A DNA stretch of 64,000 nucleotides, from contig NZ_CP108644.1 of the NCBI RefSeq assembly GCF_041435495.1, positions 1,302,001 through 1,366,000 on the forward strand. The letters are read 5' to 3'. The stretch comes from Streptomyces sp. NBC_01116. Lineage in GTDB: Bacteria; Actinomycetota; Actinomycetes; Streptomycetales; Streptomycetaceae. Positions within the stretch are counted from its first letter, which is position 1. Each line of letters begins with the position of its first letter. This document shows, one piece after another, positions 11,983 to 23,326 of the stretch. The notes beneath the pieces are model-generated. The model was not told where the DNA came from and did not search any database. It was given only the letters and a program-made list of their open reading frames with translations. The translations under genes were made by a program, and so were the position numbers.

Positions 11983-12894
11983 CTACCAGGCGGGCGGGCT
12001 CGCGATCGAGCGGGCCAGCACGTCGTCCAGGACCCGGGCGGTGGTCTCGACGTCGTACGTGGAGTTGTCGATGATCGGGAGGCCGGAGCCGTACCAGCCG
12101 GCCATCCGGCCGTGGATGCGGGCGACCTCCTCGTCGGAGAGCCTGCGGTTGCCGCTGCGGGCGGCGTTGCGCTCCAGGACGATCTCCAGGCCGGGCAGCA
12201 GGACCACGGGCAGCAGGCCGGGGCCGACGTGGCGCTTCCAGCCGCCGAGGCCGACGACCGGGCGGTCGGGGAAGACGGCGTCGTCGAGGATGCAGGAGAT
12301 GCCGTTGGCGAGGAAGTTGCGGGCGGCGAAGCCGCAGGTGCGGCGGGCCAGCCGGTACTGGGCCTCGGAGTGGTCGTTCCAGCCGGCCTGCGGATCGGCG
12401 AAGCCGGAGCGGACCCATTCGCGGACGTCGTCGAGGGAGACGTGGGCGGTGGGCACCCGGCGGCGGGCCGCCCAGAGCTTGGCGACCGTGGTCTTGCCCG
12501 CCCCGGCGGGGCCGATGAGCAGGACGGCGAGCGTGGCGCCGCCGGTGCCGGCCTCGGCGGGCGGTGCGGGCAGCGGAACGGGGCCGCCCGGGGGCAGCTG
12601 GACGTGCCCGGTGTGCCCGGTGGCCTGCCCGGCGGGCGGCGGCGTGGGTCCGGTGCCGCTCCAGCCGGGCTGCGGGGCCTGGCCGGGGGCGGGCGGCTGC
12701 TGCGGGCGGCCCTGGGCCGGCGGAGGCGGGGCCTGGCCGGGAGCCGGGAGCGCCTGCCCGGGCGGAGGCGGGGCCTGGCCGGGCGGCGGGGATATCGGGG
12801 GCGGGCCGGGGTGCTGGGCCTGGTACGGCCGGCCGACGTGCCCGATGCCGGGGCCGTGGGGCGGCGGCAGCGGGGCCCCCACTGCGTGCTGCAT
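11983..12894 (-). CDS. P-loop (AAA/zeta-toxin-like kinase) protein with Pro-rich N-terminus
   Basis: The 303 residues start at MQHAVGAPLPPPHGPG. Residues 1-115 are proline, glycine and glutamine rich with repeated PPPGQAP-type units, and are probably disordered. From about 125 there is a nucleotide kinase-like domain: Walker A GPAGAGKTTV, an aspartate pair in HVSLDDVREWV, and conserved arginines in LERNAARSGNRRLSDEE. The pattern fits small-molecule or RNA-repair kinases and zeta-like phosphotransferases; the substrate is unknown. It lies between aroQ and the M24 gene on the same strand, but gaps of more than 100 bases suggest its own promoter. Confidence 0.8.
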   Translation of the reverse strand: MQHAVGAPLPPPHGPGIGHVGRPYQAQHPGPPPISPPPGQAPPPPGQALPAPGQAPPPPAQGRPQQPPAPGQAPQPGWSGTGPTPPPAGQATGHTGHVQLPPGGPVPLPAPPAEAGTGGATLAVLLIGPAGAGKTTVAKLWAARRRVPTAHVSLDDVREWVRSGFADPQAGWNDHSEAQYRLARRTCGFAARNFLANGISCILDDAVFPDRPVVGLGGWKRHVGPGLLPVVLLPGLEIVLERNAARSGNRRLSDEEVARIHGRMAGWYGSGLPIIDNSTYDVETTARVLDDVLARSIASPPAW

Positions 12895-12992
12895 CCGGTG
12901 CCACTCCGTCTCGTAACTGCAACTGACGCTGATGGGACGGCCACCGTACCTTCCCGGGCCGTCTCGGGGTGAACGGCCCGGGAGGGTGCGAA

Positions 12993-13026
12993 GTGCCCGT
13001 CGGCCGCGCGGAGGGCGGACGGGCAT
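12993..13026 (-). terminator. Hairpin downstream of aroQ
   Basis: GTGCCCGTC pairs with GACGGGCAT (9 bp with one G-T pair) in the 143-base gap after the aroQ stop. A weak-to-moderate terminator ending the aro transcript. Confidence 0.5.
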
Positions 13027-13037
13027 CGCGTGTGGTG

Positions 13038-16293
<3,256 letters not shown>

Positions 16294-16438
16294 CGGTGCT
16301 CCTCATGCTCGCGCCTGAAATCCAACGGCGCCACCGGGTGCGCGGCCCTGGCCCGCCGCCTTTGATCCTCCCACGACCGGGGGCACGATCCGGCCGCCGG
16401 TCCAGCAGACGGACGGGCGGCGCCGGTCGGCGGGCCCG

Positions 16439-17266
16439 TCAGCGGGCCGCGAGCGCGGCTTCTCCGGCCTGGCGTATGGCGGCCAGCGGTGCCGGGACAC
16501 GGCCGGTCATCTGCTCGACCTGGAGCAGCGCCTGGTGCACGAGGAGGTCGAGTCCGCCGACGACGGCCCCGCCGTGCGCCGACCAGGCGGCGGCGAGCGC
16601 GGTGGGCCACGGCTCGTACAGCACGTCGAAGAGGATGCCCGGGGCCGTCGGCACCGATCCGGCCAGGGCGTCGGTGGCGCCGGCCGGGGTGGTGGCGACG
16701 ACGAGCGGCGCGGCCAGTGCCGCTGCGGCGTCCGCCCAGTCGGCGATCACCACGTCGACGCCGAGCCGCTCTCCCCAGGCCCGCATCTCCTCCGCGCGCC
16801 CGGGGCCGCGCACGTACGCCGTCACGGGTCCGGCGCAGACCGCGGAGAGTGCGGCGAGCGCGGAGGAGGCGGTGGCTCCGGCGCCGAGGACCGCCGCGGA
16901 GTCGACCTTGTCGATGCCGCGCTCCCGGAGGGCGGCGATCATGCCGGGGATGTCGGTGTTGTCGCCGACCCGCCGGCCGTCCTCGGTGAACACGACCGTG
17001 TTGACGGCCTCCACCGATGCGGCCGTCGCGCTGATCTCGTCGAGCAGCGGGATGACCGCCCGCTTGAGCGGCATGGTCAGCGACAGCCCGGCCCAGGAGG
17101 CGTCCAGCCCCGCGACGAAGCCCGGCAACGCCGCCTCGTCGACCTCGAACCGGTCGTAGGACCAGTCGTCGAGGCCCAGCTCGGCATACGCGGCGCGGTG
17201 CAGGACCGGGGAGAGGGAGTGGGTGATGGGCGAGCCGAGGACGGCGGCCCGGCGAGGCTCACTCAC
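16439..17266 (-). CDS. aroE: Shikimate dehydrogenase
   Basis: NADPH-dependent reduction of 3-dehydroshikimate to shikimate. The 275 residues start at the GTG (SEPRRAAVLG) that overlaps the mltG stop by 4 bases; a longer frame upstream is only the mltG shadow. Motifs are the shikimate-binding SPITHSLSPVLH, the catalytic Lys in LTMPLKRAV, DNTDIPGM and the Rossmann glycines VLGAGATASSAL. It is slightly divergent from E. coli AroE but complete. Confidence 0.95.
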   Translation of the reverse strand: MSEPRRAAVLGSPITHSLSPVLHRAAYAELGLDDWSYDRFEVDEAALPGFVAGLDASWAGLSLTMPLKRAVIPLLDEISATAASVEAVNTVVFTEDGRRVGDNTDIPGMIAALRERGIDKVDSAAVLGAGATASSALAALSAVCAGPVTAYVRGPGRAEEMRAWGERLGVDVVIADWADAAAALAAPLVVATTPAGATDALAGSVPTAPGILFDVLYEPWPTALAAAWSAHGGAVVGGLDLLVHQALLQVEQMTGRVPAPLAAIRQAGEAALAAR

Positions 17267-19035
17267 TGGCCGGACTTCCCTTCTTCGTACTCCCGCCGGT
17301 TCTTCTCGTGCTCCTCGTTGGTCTCGGCGAAGACCGTCTTGTCCTCGTTGATCGAGACGAAGTAGTACCAGGGGCCCGGCTCGGGGTTCATCGCCGAGTG
17401 CAGGGCGTCCGCGCCGGGATTGCTGATCGGGCCCGAGGGCAGGCCGATGATCTTGTACGTGTTGTACGGGTCGTCGATCTTCCGGACCTCGTCGACCGCA
17501 CCGATGTCCAGGGTGCTCTGACCTCTGATGTAGTTGACCGTGGAGTCGAATTCGAGCCGCCCGACCGTCTCCATGTTGCCCGGCTTGAGACGGTTGTAGA
17601 CGACGCGTGAGACCTTGTCGAAGTCGTGCTTGTACTTGCCCTCGACCTGTACGAGGCTCGCGACGGTGATCAGTTCCCACGGGTTCTTGAGACCGAGCTT
17701 CTTCGCACTCGCGGGCAGGTCCAGCTTCTTGTACTCCTTGTTCGCCCGCGTGACCATCCGCTTGAGCGCGTCCTCGGGCTTCGACCCCTTGGAGACCGGA
17801 TAGGCGGCCGGGTACAGGAAGCCTTCCAGCGGGTCCTTCACGTCCGGATTGTCATCCGCCCAGTCGGGCAGTCCGAAACTCTCCGCCTTGGTCTTGGCGA
17901 TGTCGGCCGTCGTGCCTTCCTTGAGCTCGAGCCGCTTGTCGATCATCTCGTAGATCGTGACGTTGCGGGTCCCCTCGGGGATCACGAAGGCGTTCTGGCT
18001 CTTGGGGTCGAGCATCAGGTCGATCGCGCTGGCGGCGGACATCTCCTTCTTCAGGAGGTAGACGCCGGCCTGGAGCAACTTGCCCTTGGGGTTGTCGTTC
18101 TGCGCCGCGACGAACGCGTCGGAGGACTTGATGACGCCCTTCTTGCGCAGGATGTTGGCGATGTCGTAGCCGTAGGACCCTTCGGGGATCTCGACCTCGA
18201 CCTGGTCGGTGCCCGCCCCCGCGTAGTCGGCCGGAGCGCCGAACTGCTTCTTCCAGAAGGTGTAGCCGACGTAGGTGACTCCGCCCAGGCCGCCGACCAG
18301 GACGACGGTGACCACCAGACAGGCGACGCCACTGCGGCCCTTCTTCTTGCCCTTGCCGCCCCGGCGGTCACTGCCGCCGCGATCGCGGCGCGAGGCGCGC
18401 GATCCGTCGTCGTCCGGGTCATCGTCGTCGCGCGGCTCGCGGCCGGCCGATTCGTCCGCACCGGTGAAGAAGGGGTGCGTCTCCTCCTGCGGCGCGTCCG
18501 GGTCCCAGTCCGTCGACGACTGTCGCTGCTGGTGTTGCTGCTGTTCGGCTGCGGCGTCACGGCGGCCCGGAGGCTGCGGCGGAGGGTAGGCCTCAGGGGT
18601 GCCGTAGTAGTCCTGCGATCCGTCGTAGCCGCCGGGCTGCTGGGCGTACGGGTCCTGGGGCTCGGCCCCGTACGGCACGGCGGCCTGCTGTCCGGAGTCC
18701 CAACCGCCGTCGTACTGCGGCTGGGCATCCGGCTGCTGGGCGTACGGGTCCTGCTGGGGTGTGCCGTACTGCTGCTGATGACTCTGCTGCTGCCCGTACT
18801 GCTGATGCTGGTCGTACGGCTGCTGCTGCGGGTACTGCTGGTGGTTCTGATGCTGCTGGGCATAAGGGTCCTGCTGGTGCTGCTGGGCGTACGGGTCCTG
18901 CGGAAAAGACTGCTGCTGGTCGCCGTACTGGCCCTGGCCGTGGGCGGCCTGCCGGCCTCCCCATCCCTGGTCCCCGTACAAGGGGTCCTCGGGATGCCAC
19001 GGTTCGGAGCCGGGGCCCCGGCCATACTCAGTCAT
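17263..19035 (-). CDS. mltG: Endolytic murein transglycosylase MltG with long Gln/Tyr-rich cytoplasmic tail
   Basis: YceG-family enzyme that cleaves nascent glycan strands at the membrane. Of 590 residues, 1 to about 235 are cytoplasmic and low-complexity, rich in Gln, Tyr, Pro and Asp, with DPYAQQ at 47-52, 56-61, 96-101 and 128-133, then an acidic and basic stretch. One transmembrane helix follows (about 236-260), then the LysM-like and catalytic YceG domain. ITVASLVQVEGKYKHDFDK carries the invariant catalytic Glu (in VEG), with VVYNRL downstream. The start is the ATG of MTEYGRGPGS. It lies between ruvX and aroE, as in other streptomycetes. Confidence 0.95.
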   Translation of the reverse strand: MTEYGRGPGSEPWHPEDPLYGDQGWGGRQAAHGQGQYGDQQQSFPQDPYAQQHQQDPYAQQHQNHQQYPQQQPYDQHQQYGQQQSHQQQYGTPQQDPYAQQPDAQPQYDGGWDSGQQAAVPYGAEPQDPYAQQPGGYDGSQDYYGTPEAYPPPQPPGRRDAAAEQQQHQQRQSSTDWDPDAPQEETHPFFTGADESAGREPRDDDDPDDDGSRASRRDRGGSDRRGGKGKKKGRSGVACLVVTVVLVGGLGGVTYVGYTFWKKQFGAPADYAGAGTDQVEVEIPEGSYGYDIANILRKKGVIKSSDAFVAAQNDNPKGKLLQAGVYLLKKEMSAASAIDLMLDPKSQNAFVIPEGTRNVTIYEMIDKRLELKEGTTADIAKTKAESFGLPDWADDNPDVKDPLEGFLYPAAYPVSKGSKPEDALKRMVTRANKEYKKLDLPASAKKLGLKNPWELITVASLVQVEGKYKHDFDKVSRVVYNRLKPGNMETVGRLEFDSTVNYIRGQSTLDIGAVDEVRKIDDPYNTYKIIGLPSGPISNPGADALHSAMNPEPGPWYYFVSINEDKTVFAETNEEHEKNRREYEEGKSGQ

Positions 19036-19135
19036 CGATCCCCTTGAGCCGCGAGACGACGTTCCGTCTCTTCGCTTCGCTGTGCGGTGTTTGTTCGAAC
19101 ACCGCCGCATCGCGCGGAACGTTACCGTATCGCGA

Positions 19136-19621
19136 TCAGACAACCACTTCGACGCCCTCGCCCGGGGGATTGCCTGACGCCCGTTCGGACTCCAGAGCGT
19201 TCTGAAGGATCACCACAGCGGCAGCCTGGTCGATGACAGACCGGCCCTTCTTGGACTTCACGCCCGAGGCGCGCATCCCCTGAGCGGCCGTCACTGTGGT
19301 CATCCTCTCGTCCACCAGCCGCACCGGAACGGGTGCGATCGAGCGGGCGAACACCTGGGCGAACTCCCGGACCTTGACGGCCGCCGGTCCTTCGCCGCCG
19401 CCGAGGGAGCGCGGCAGGCCGAGGATGACCTCGATCGGCTCGTACTCGTCGACGATCTGGCGGAGCCGCCGGTGGGCGGCCGGGACATCGCGTCCCGGCA
19501 CGGTCTCCACCGGCGTGGCCAGGATCCCGTCGGGGTCGCACGAGGCGACCCCGATCCGGGCGTCCCCGACGTCGACGGCGAGCCGTCGGCCCCGGCGCAT
19601 CGGCGTCATCCCGCTCGTCAC
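19136..19621 (-). CDS. ruvX: RuvX/YqgF Holliday junction resolvase-like nuclease
   Basis: RNase H-fold protein, 161 residues, of the YqgF family, linked to pre-16S rRNA 5' maturation and suggested to resolve Holliday junctions. The first catalytic Asp is in [13 protein letters not shown]; the Glu is in RLVDERMTT and the last Asp in SVIDQAAAV. The GTG start overlaps the alaS stop by 4 bases, consistent with an alaS-ruvX-mltG unit. Confidence 0.95.
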   Translation of the reverse strand: MTSGMTPMRRGRRLAVDVGDARIGVASCDPDGILATPVETVPGRDVPAAHRRLRQIVDEYEPIEVILGLPRSLGGGEGPAAVKVREFAQVFARSIAPVPVRLVDERMTTVTAAQGMRASGVKSKKGRSVIDQAAAVVILQNALESERASGNPPGEGVEVVV

Positions 19622-22287
19622 GCCGTCTCGGTGACGAGGCGTTCGACCGCGGCCACGGCATCGCCGATGGCGGCCGGGTTCGTGCCGCCGCCCTGGGCGA
19701 CGTCCGGCTTGCCGCCGCCACCGCCACCGAGGGTCTTGGCGGCGGTGCGCACCAGGTCACCGGCCTTGAGGCCGCGCTCGCGGGCGGCCTCGTTGGTGGC
19801 GATGACGGTGAGCGGGCGGCCGTTGGCCGTGGTGAACAGGGCCACGACGGCCGGCCGGCCGCCCTGGATGCGGCCGCGCACGTCCAGGACCAGCTTGCGC
19901 AGGTCGTCGGCGGAGGTGCCGTCGGGGACCTGGCCGGTGACCAGCGCGGTGCCACGGACGTCCTTGGCGGACTCGACGAGTCCGGCGGCGGCCGCGAGGA
20001 CCTTCTCCGCGCGGAACTTCTCGATCTCCTTCTCGGCGTCCTTGAGCTTGCCGAGCATGCCCGCGATCTTCTCGGGGAGCTCCTCGGGACGGCCCTTGAC
20101 CAGCTCCTGGAGCTGGGCGACGACCGTGTGCTCCCGGGCGAGGAAGTTGTACGCGTCCACGCCGACGAGGGCCTCGATACGGCGCACGCCGGAGCCGATG
20201 GAGGACTCGCCGAGCAGCTTCACCAGCCCCAGCTGGGCGGTGTTGTGGACGTGGGTGCCGCCGCACAGCTCCTTGGAGAAGTCGCCGATGGTGACGACGC
20301 GGACCCGCTCGCCGTACTTCTCGCCGAACTCGGCGATGGCGCCCTGCTTCTTGGCCTCGTCGATGGACATGACCTCGGCCTGGACGTCGAGCTCCCGGGA
20401 GAGGACCTCGTTGATCCGCTGCTCGACGTCGGTGAGGACCGTGCCGGGGACGGCGGCGGGCGAACCGAAGTCGAAGCGGAAGCGGCCCGGGGAGTTCTCC
20501 GAGCCGGCCTGGGCGGCCGTCGGGCCGAGCGCGTCGCGCAGCGCCTGGTGCGTGAGGTGGGTGGCGCTGTGGGCGCGGGCGATGGCGCGGCGGCGGGTGT
20601 TGTCGATGGAGGCGAAGACGGGGGCCCCGACCGTCACCTCGCCGACCTGGACGACGCCCTTGTGGACGTGGACGCCGGGGACGGGCTTCTGTACGTCGCG
20701 GACCTCGATCACGGCGCCGGTGTCGAGCCGGATGCGGCCGGTGTCGGCCAGCTGGCCGCCGCCCTCGGCGTAGAAGGGGGTGCGGTCGAGGACGACCTCA
20801 ACCTCGTCGCCCTCGGTGGCGGCGGGCGAGGGCACGCCGTCGACCAGCAGACCCACGATGGTGGACTCGCCGGCGGTGGAGGTGTAGCCGGTGAACTCGG
20901 TGGCGCCGGAGGTGTCGGCGACCTCGCGGTAGGCGGAGAGGTCGGCATGGCCGGTCTTCTTGGCGCGGGCGTCGGCCTTGGCCTTGTCGCGCTGCTCCTG
21001 CATGAGGCGGCGGAAGCCGTCCTCGTCCACGGAGAGCCCCTGCTCCGCGGCCATCTCCAGGGTGAGGTCGATCGGGAAGCCCCAGGTGTCGTGGAGCAGG
21101 AACGCCTTGTCGCCGGCGAGGACCTGGCCGCCGGCGGCCTTGGTCTCGGTGACGGCGGTCTCCAGGATGTTGGTGCCGCCCTTGAGGGCCTTGAGGAAGG
21201 CGGCTTCCTCGGCGAGCGCGACCGTCTCGATGCGCTTGCGGTCGGTGATCAGCTCCGGGTACTGGAGGCCCATCGTGTCGATCACGACGTCGACCAGGTC
21301 CTTCACGACCGAGCCGGTGGCGCCCATGAGGCGCATGTTGCGGATGGCGCGGCGCATGATGCGGCGCAGCACGTAGCCGCGGCCCTCGTTGCCGGGGGTG
21401 ACGCCGTCGCCGATGAGCATCACCGACGTACGGATGTGGTCGGCGACGACGCGGAGCGAGACGTCGGTGCCCTGCTCGGCGCCGTAGCGGACGCCGGTCA
21501 GCTCGGTGGCCCTGTCCATGACGACGCGCAGGGTGTCGGTCTCGTACATGTTCTGTACGCCCTGGAGGATCATGGCGAGGCGTTCGAGGCCGAGACCGGT
21601 GTCGATGTTCTTCGACGGCAGGTCCCCGAGGATCGGGAAGTCCTCCTTGCCGTCGCCGGCGCCGCGCTCGTACTGCATGAAGACCAGGTTCCAGATCTCC
21701 ACGTAGCGCTCGTCGTTGACGGCCGGGCCGCCCTCGACGCCGAACTCGGGGCCGCGGTCGTAGTTGATCTCCGAGCAGGGGCCGCAGGGTCCGGGGACCC
21801 CCATGGACCAGAAGTTGTCCTTCTTGCCCAGGCGCTGGATGCGCTCGGCGGGAACGCCGATCCTGTCGCGCCAGATCTGCTCGGCCTCGTCGTCGTCGAG
21901 GTAGACCGTGATCCAGAGCTTCTCGGGGTCGAGGCCGTAGCCGCCGTCCTCGACGGAGTTGGTCAACGCCTCCCAGGCGAGCTGGATGGCGCCTTCCTTG
22001 AAGTAGTCCCCGAAGGAGAAGTTGCCGCACATCTGGAAGAAGGTGCCGTGGCGGGTGGTCTTGCCGACCTCTTCGATGTCCGGCGTACGGACGCACTTCT
22101 GCACGCTGGTGACGCGCGGTGCGGGCGGCTTGACCTCGCCGAGGAAGTACGGCTTGAAGGGGACCATGCCAGCGGGGACCAGCAGCAGAGTCGGGTCGTC
22201 CGCGATGAGCGACGCCGAAGGCACGGCGGTGTGACCGCGCTCCTCGAAGAAGCTCAGCCAGCGGCGGCGAATTTCAGCCGACTCCAT
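19618..22287 (-). CDS. alaS: Alanyl-tRNA synthetase
   Basis: Charges tRNA-Ala. The 889 residues include the class II catalytic domain (motif 2 region [16 protein letters not shown]), the editing domain with zinc-binding HSATH and CGGTH motifs, and a C-terminal DHHA1 and oligomerisation domain with a glycine-rich tip ([17 protein letters not shown]). The ATG shares one base with the stop of the upstream DUF6167 gene (TGATG) and its own stop overlaps ruvX. Confidence 0.99.
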   Translation of the reverse strand: MESAEIRRRWLSFFEERGHTAVPSASLIADDPTLLLVPAGMVPFKPYFLGEVKPPAPRVTSVQKCVRTPDIEEVGKTTRHGTFFQMCGNFSFGDYFKEGAIQLAWEALTNSVEDGGYGLDPEKLWITVYLDDDEAEQIWRDRIGVPAERIQRLGKKDNFWSMGVPGPCGPCSEINYDRGPEFGVEGGPAVNDERYVEIWNLVFMQYERGAGDGKEDFPILGDLPSKNIDTGLGLERLAMILQGVQNMYETDTLRVVMDRATELTGVRYGAEQGTDVSLRVVADHIRTSVMLIGDGVTPGNEGRGYVLRRIMRRAIRNMRLMGATGSVVKDLVDVVIDTMGLQYPELITDRKRIETVALAEEAAFLKALKGGTNILETAVTETKAAGGQVLAGDKAFLLHDTWGFPIDLTLEMAAEQGLSVDEDGFRRLMQEQRDKAKADARAKKTGHADLSAYREVADTSGATEFTGYTSTAGESTIVGLLVDGVPSPAATEGDEVEVVLDRTPFYAEGGGQLADTGRIRLDTGAVIEVRDVQKPVPGVHVHKGVVQVGEVTVGAPVFASIDNTRRRAIARAHSATHLTHQALRDALGPTAAQAGSENSPGRFRFDFGSPAAVPGTVLTDVEQRINEVLSRELDVQAEVMSIDEAKKQGAIAEFGEKYGERVRVVTIGDFSKELCGGTHVHNTAQLGLVKLLGESSIGSGVRRIEALVGVDAYNFLAREHTVVAQLQELVKGRPEELPEKIAGMLGKLKDAEKEIEKFRAEKVLAAAAGLVESAKDVRGTALVTGQVPDGTSADDLRKLVLDVRGRIQGGRPAVVALFTTANGRPLTVIATNEAARERGLKAGDLVRTAAKTLGGGGGGKPDVAQGGGTNPAAIGDAVAAVERLVTETA

Positions 22288-22634
22288 CAGTGGTCCTCAT
22301 TCCGGTTGTTCGAGTTGTAGGGGAGCTTGCGGTACGTGTTCGCGTTCGCGGGCGGTTCGGCCGCTTCGACGGCGAAGTGCCGCTGTACGGGAAGTTCGGG
22401 GTCGACCGGCGCCTGGAGGCCCAGGGCGCCGCCCAGTTCGGCTTCGCGCCGGACCATGCCGTCGCGTACGTCGAGGGCGAAGTCCTTGAGCTTGTGACCG
22501 GTCTCGATCGCCTTGTCGGCGGCCTGCGCCGCGAGGCTCTCGGGGGTCAGCTGCTTGAGCTTGCGGTTGACCTTGGTGGTGGCCCACACACCGGCGGCTG
22601 CGCCGGCGGTGAACCAGAACGTGCGGCGGAACAT
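22287..22634 (-). CDS. DUF6167-type small membrane-associated protein
   Basis: A 115-residue protein starting [18 protein letters not shown], a short N-terminal hydrophobic segment, followed by a predicted amphipathic helix with charged residues ([20 protein letters not shown]) and a polar tail. This small protein is found upstream of alaS in many streptomycetes and I match it to the DUF6167 family from memory. Coupled to alaS by TGATG. Function unknown. Confidence 0.8.
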   Translation of the reverse strand: MFRRTFWFTAGAAAGVWATTKVNRKLKQLTPESLAAQAADKAIETGHKLKDFALDVRDGMVRREAELGGALGLQAPVDPELPVQRHFAVEAAEPPANANTYRKLPYNSNNRNEDH

Positions 22635-22641
22635 CGCTCGA

Positions 22642-23118
22642 TCAGTCCTTCTGTCCGCGGGCGTTTCGGCGTTCGCGCCTGCGTCCGCGCGCCGAGGGTA
22701 CGGTCCTGCCGACGATCACCGTGCGGCGGGCCGAGCCACGGCCCCGCGCCGGTTCCGGTTCGGGCTCGGGTGCGGTGCGGCGGCCGAGGGCCTGCCGTAC
22801 GCCGTAGCCGAACGCGGCGACCTTGACGAGGGGGCCGCCGAAGGTGGAGGCGACCGTCGTGGAGAGCGCGGAGGCGTTGGAGGTGACCTCCTGGACGTCG
22901 CTCGCGATGGCGTCGACCTTGTCCAGCTGGGTCTGCGCGGAACGCACCGTCGCCGACGCGTCGGCCAGCAACGGAACGGCCTGGTCGGTCACGTCCGCCA
23001 CGAGCTTGGTGGTCGCCCTGAGCGTCTGGGCGAGCCTCACCAGCACCACGGCGAGGAACGAGACCAGGATCGCCCAGAAGACGGCCACGAGGATCCCGGC
23101 CACCTCTCCACCGGACAC
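22642..23118 (-). CDS. DUF948 membrane protein
   Basis: A 158-residue protein starting at GTG (SGGEVAGILVAVFWAIL); longer frames upstream have no support. One N-terminal transmembrane helix (about 5-28) is followed by a region with DUF948-like heptads (LADASATVRSAQTQLDKVDAIASDVQEV), probably a coiled coil, and a basic Arg-rich tail. Two genes upstream of alaS and separated by 7 bases from the DUF6167 gene, so it probably heads this transcript. DUF948 proteins resemble methyl-accepting linker helices; no role is established. Confidence 0.82.
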   Translation of the reverse strand: MSGGEVAGILVAVFWAILVSFLAVVLVRLAQTLRATTKLVADVTDQAVPLLADASATVRSAQTQLDKVDAIASDVQEVTSNASALSTTVASTFGGPLVKVAAFGYGVRQALGRRTAPEPEPEPARGRGSARRTVIVGRTVPSARGRRRERRNARGQKD

Positions 23119-23326
23119 AGTGCACCGCTCTCTGCTCGTCGCTCGGGCCCTGCCGGGCCTTGTCTGCGTCGGTCGCGTACGGGCCTCGGCCCGCAACGCC
23201 CGATCGTCGTCACACGAGCCTATCGCGCCGCGCATCTCCTCCCCTACCGCATTCTCCGCGGGCCGGGCGGGAGTTGCCATAACGAGATTGTACGGAGAGC
23301 TTTCAAGCCAGTACGCTCCGTGTTTC

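Noticed and set aside
12570..12894. Repeat element in the proline-rich coding region of the P-loop gene
   Set aside because: The repetitive GCCCGG-type bases are codons for Pro, Gly, Gln and Ala in a disordered N-terminus, so they are explained by the protein.
20128..22320. A 730-codon plus-strand frame opposite alaS
   Set aside because: Same antisense effect; the minus-strand AlaS has all family motifs.
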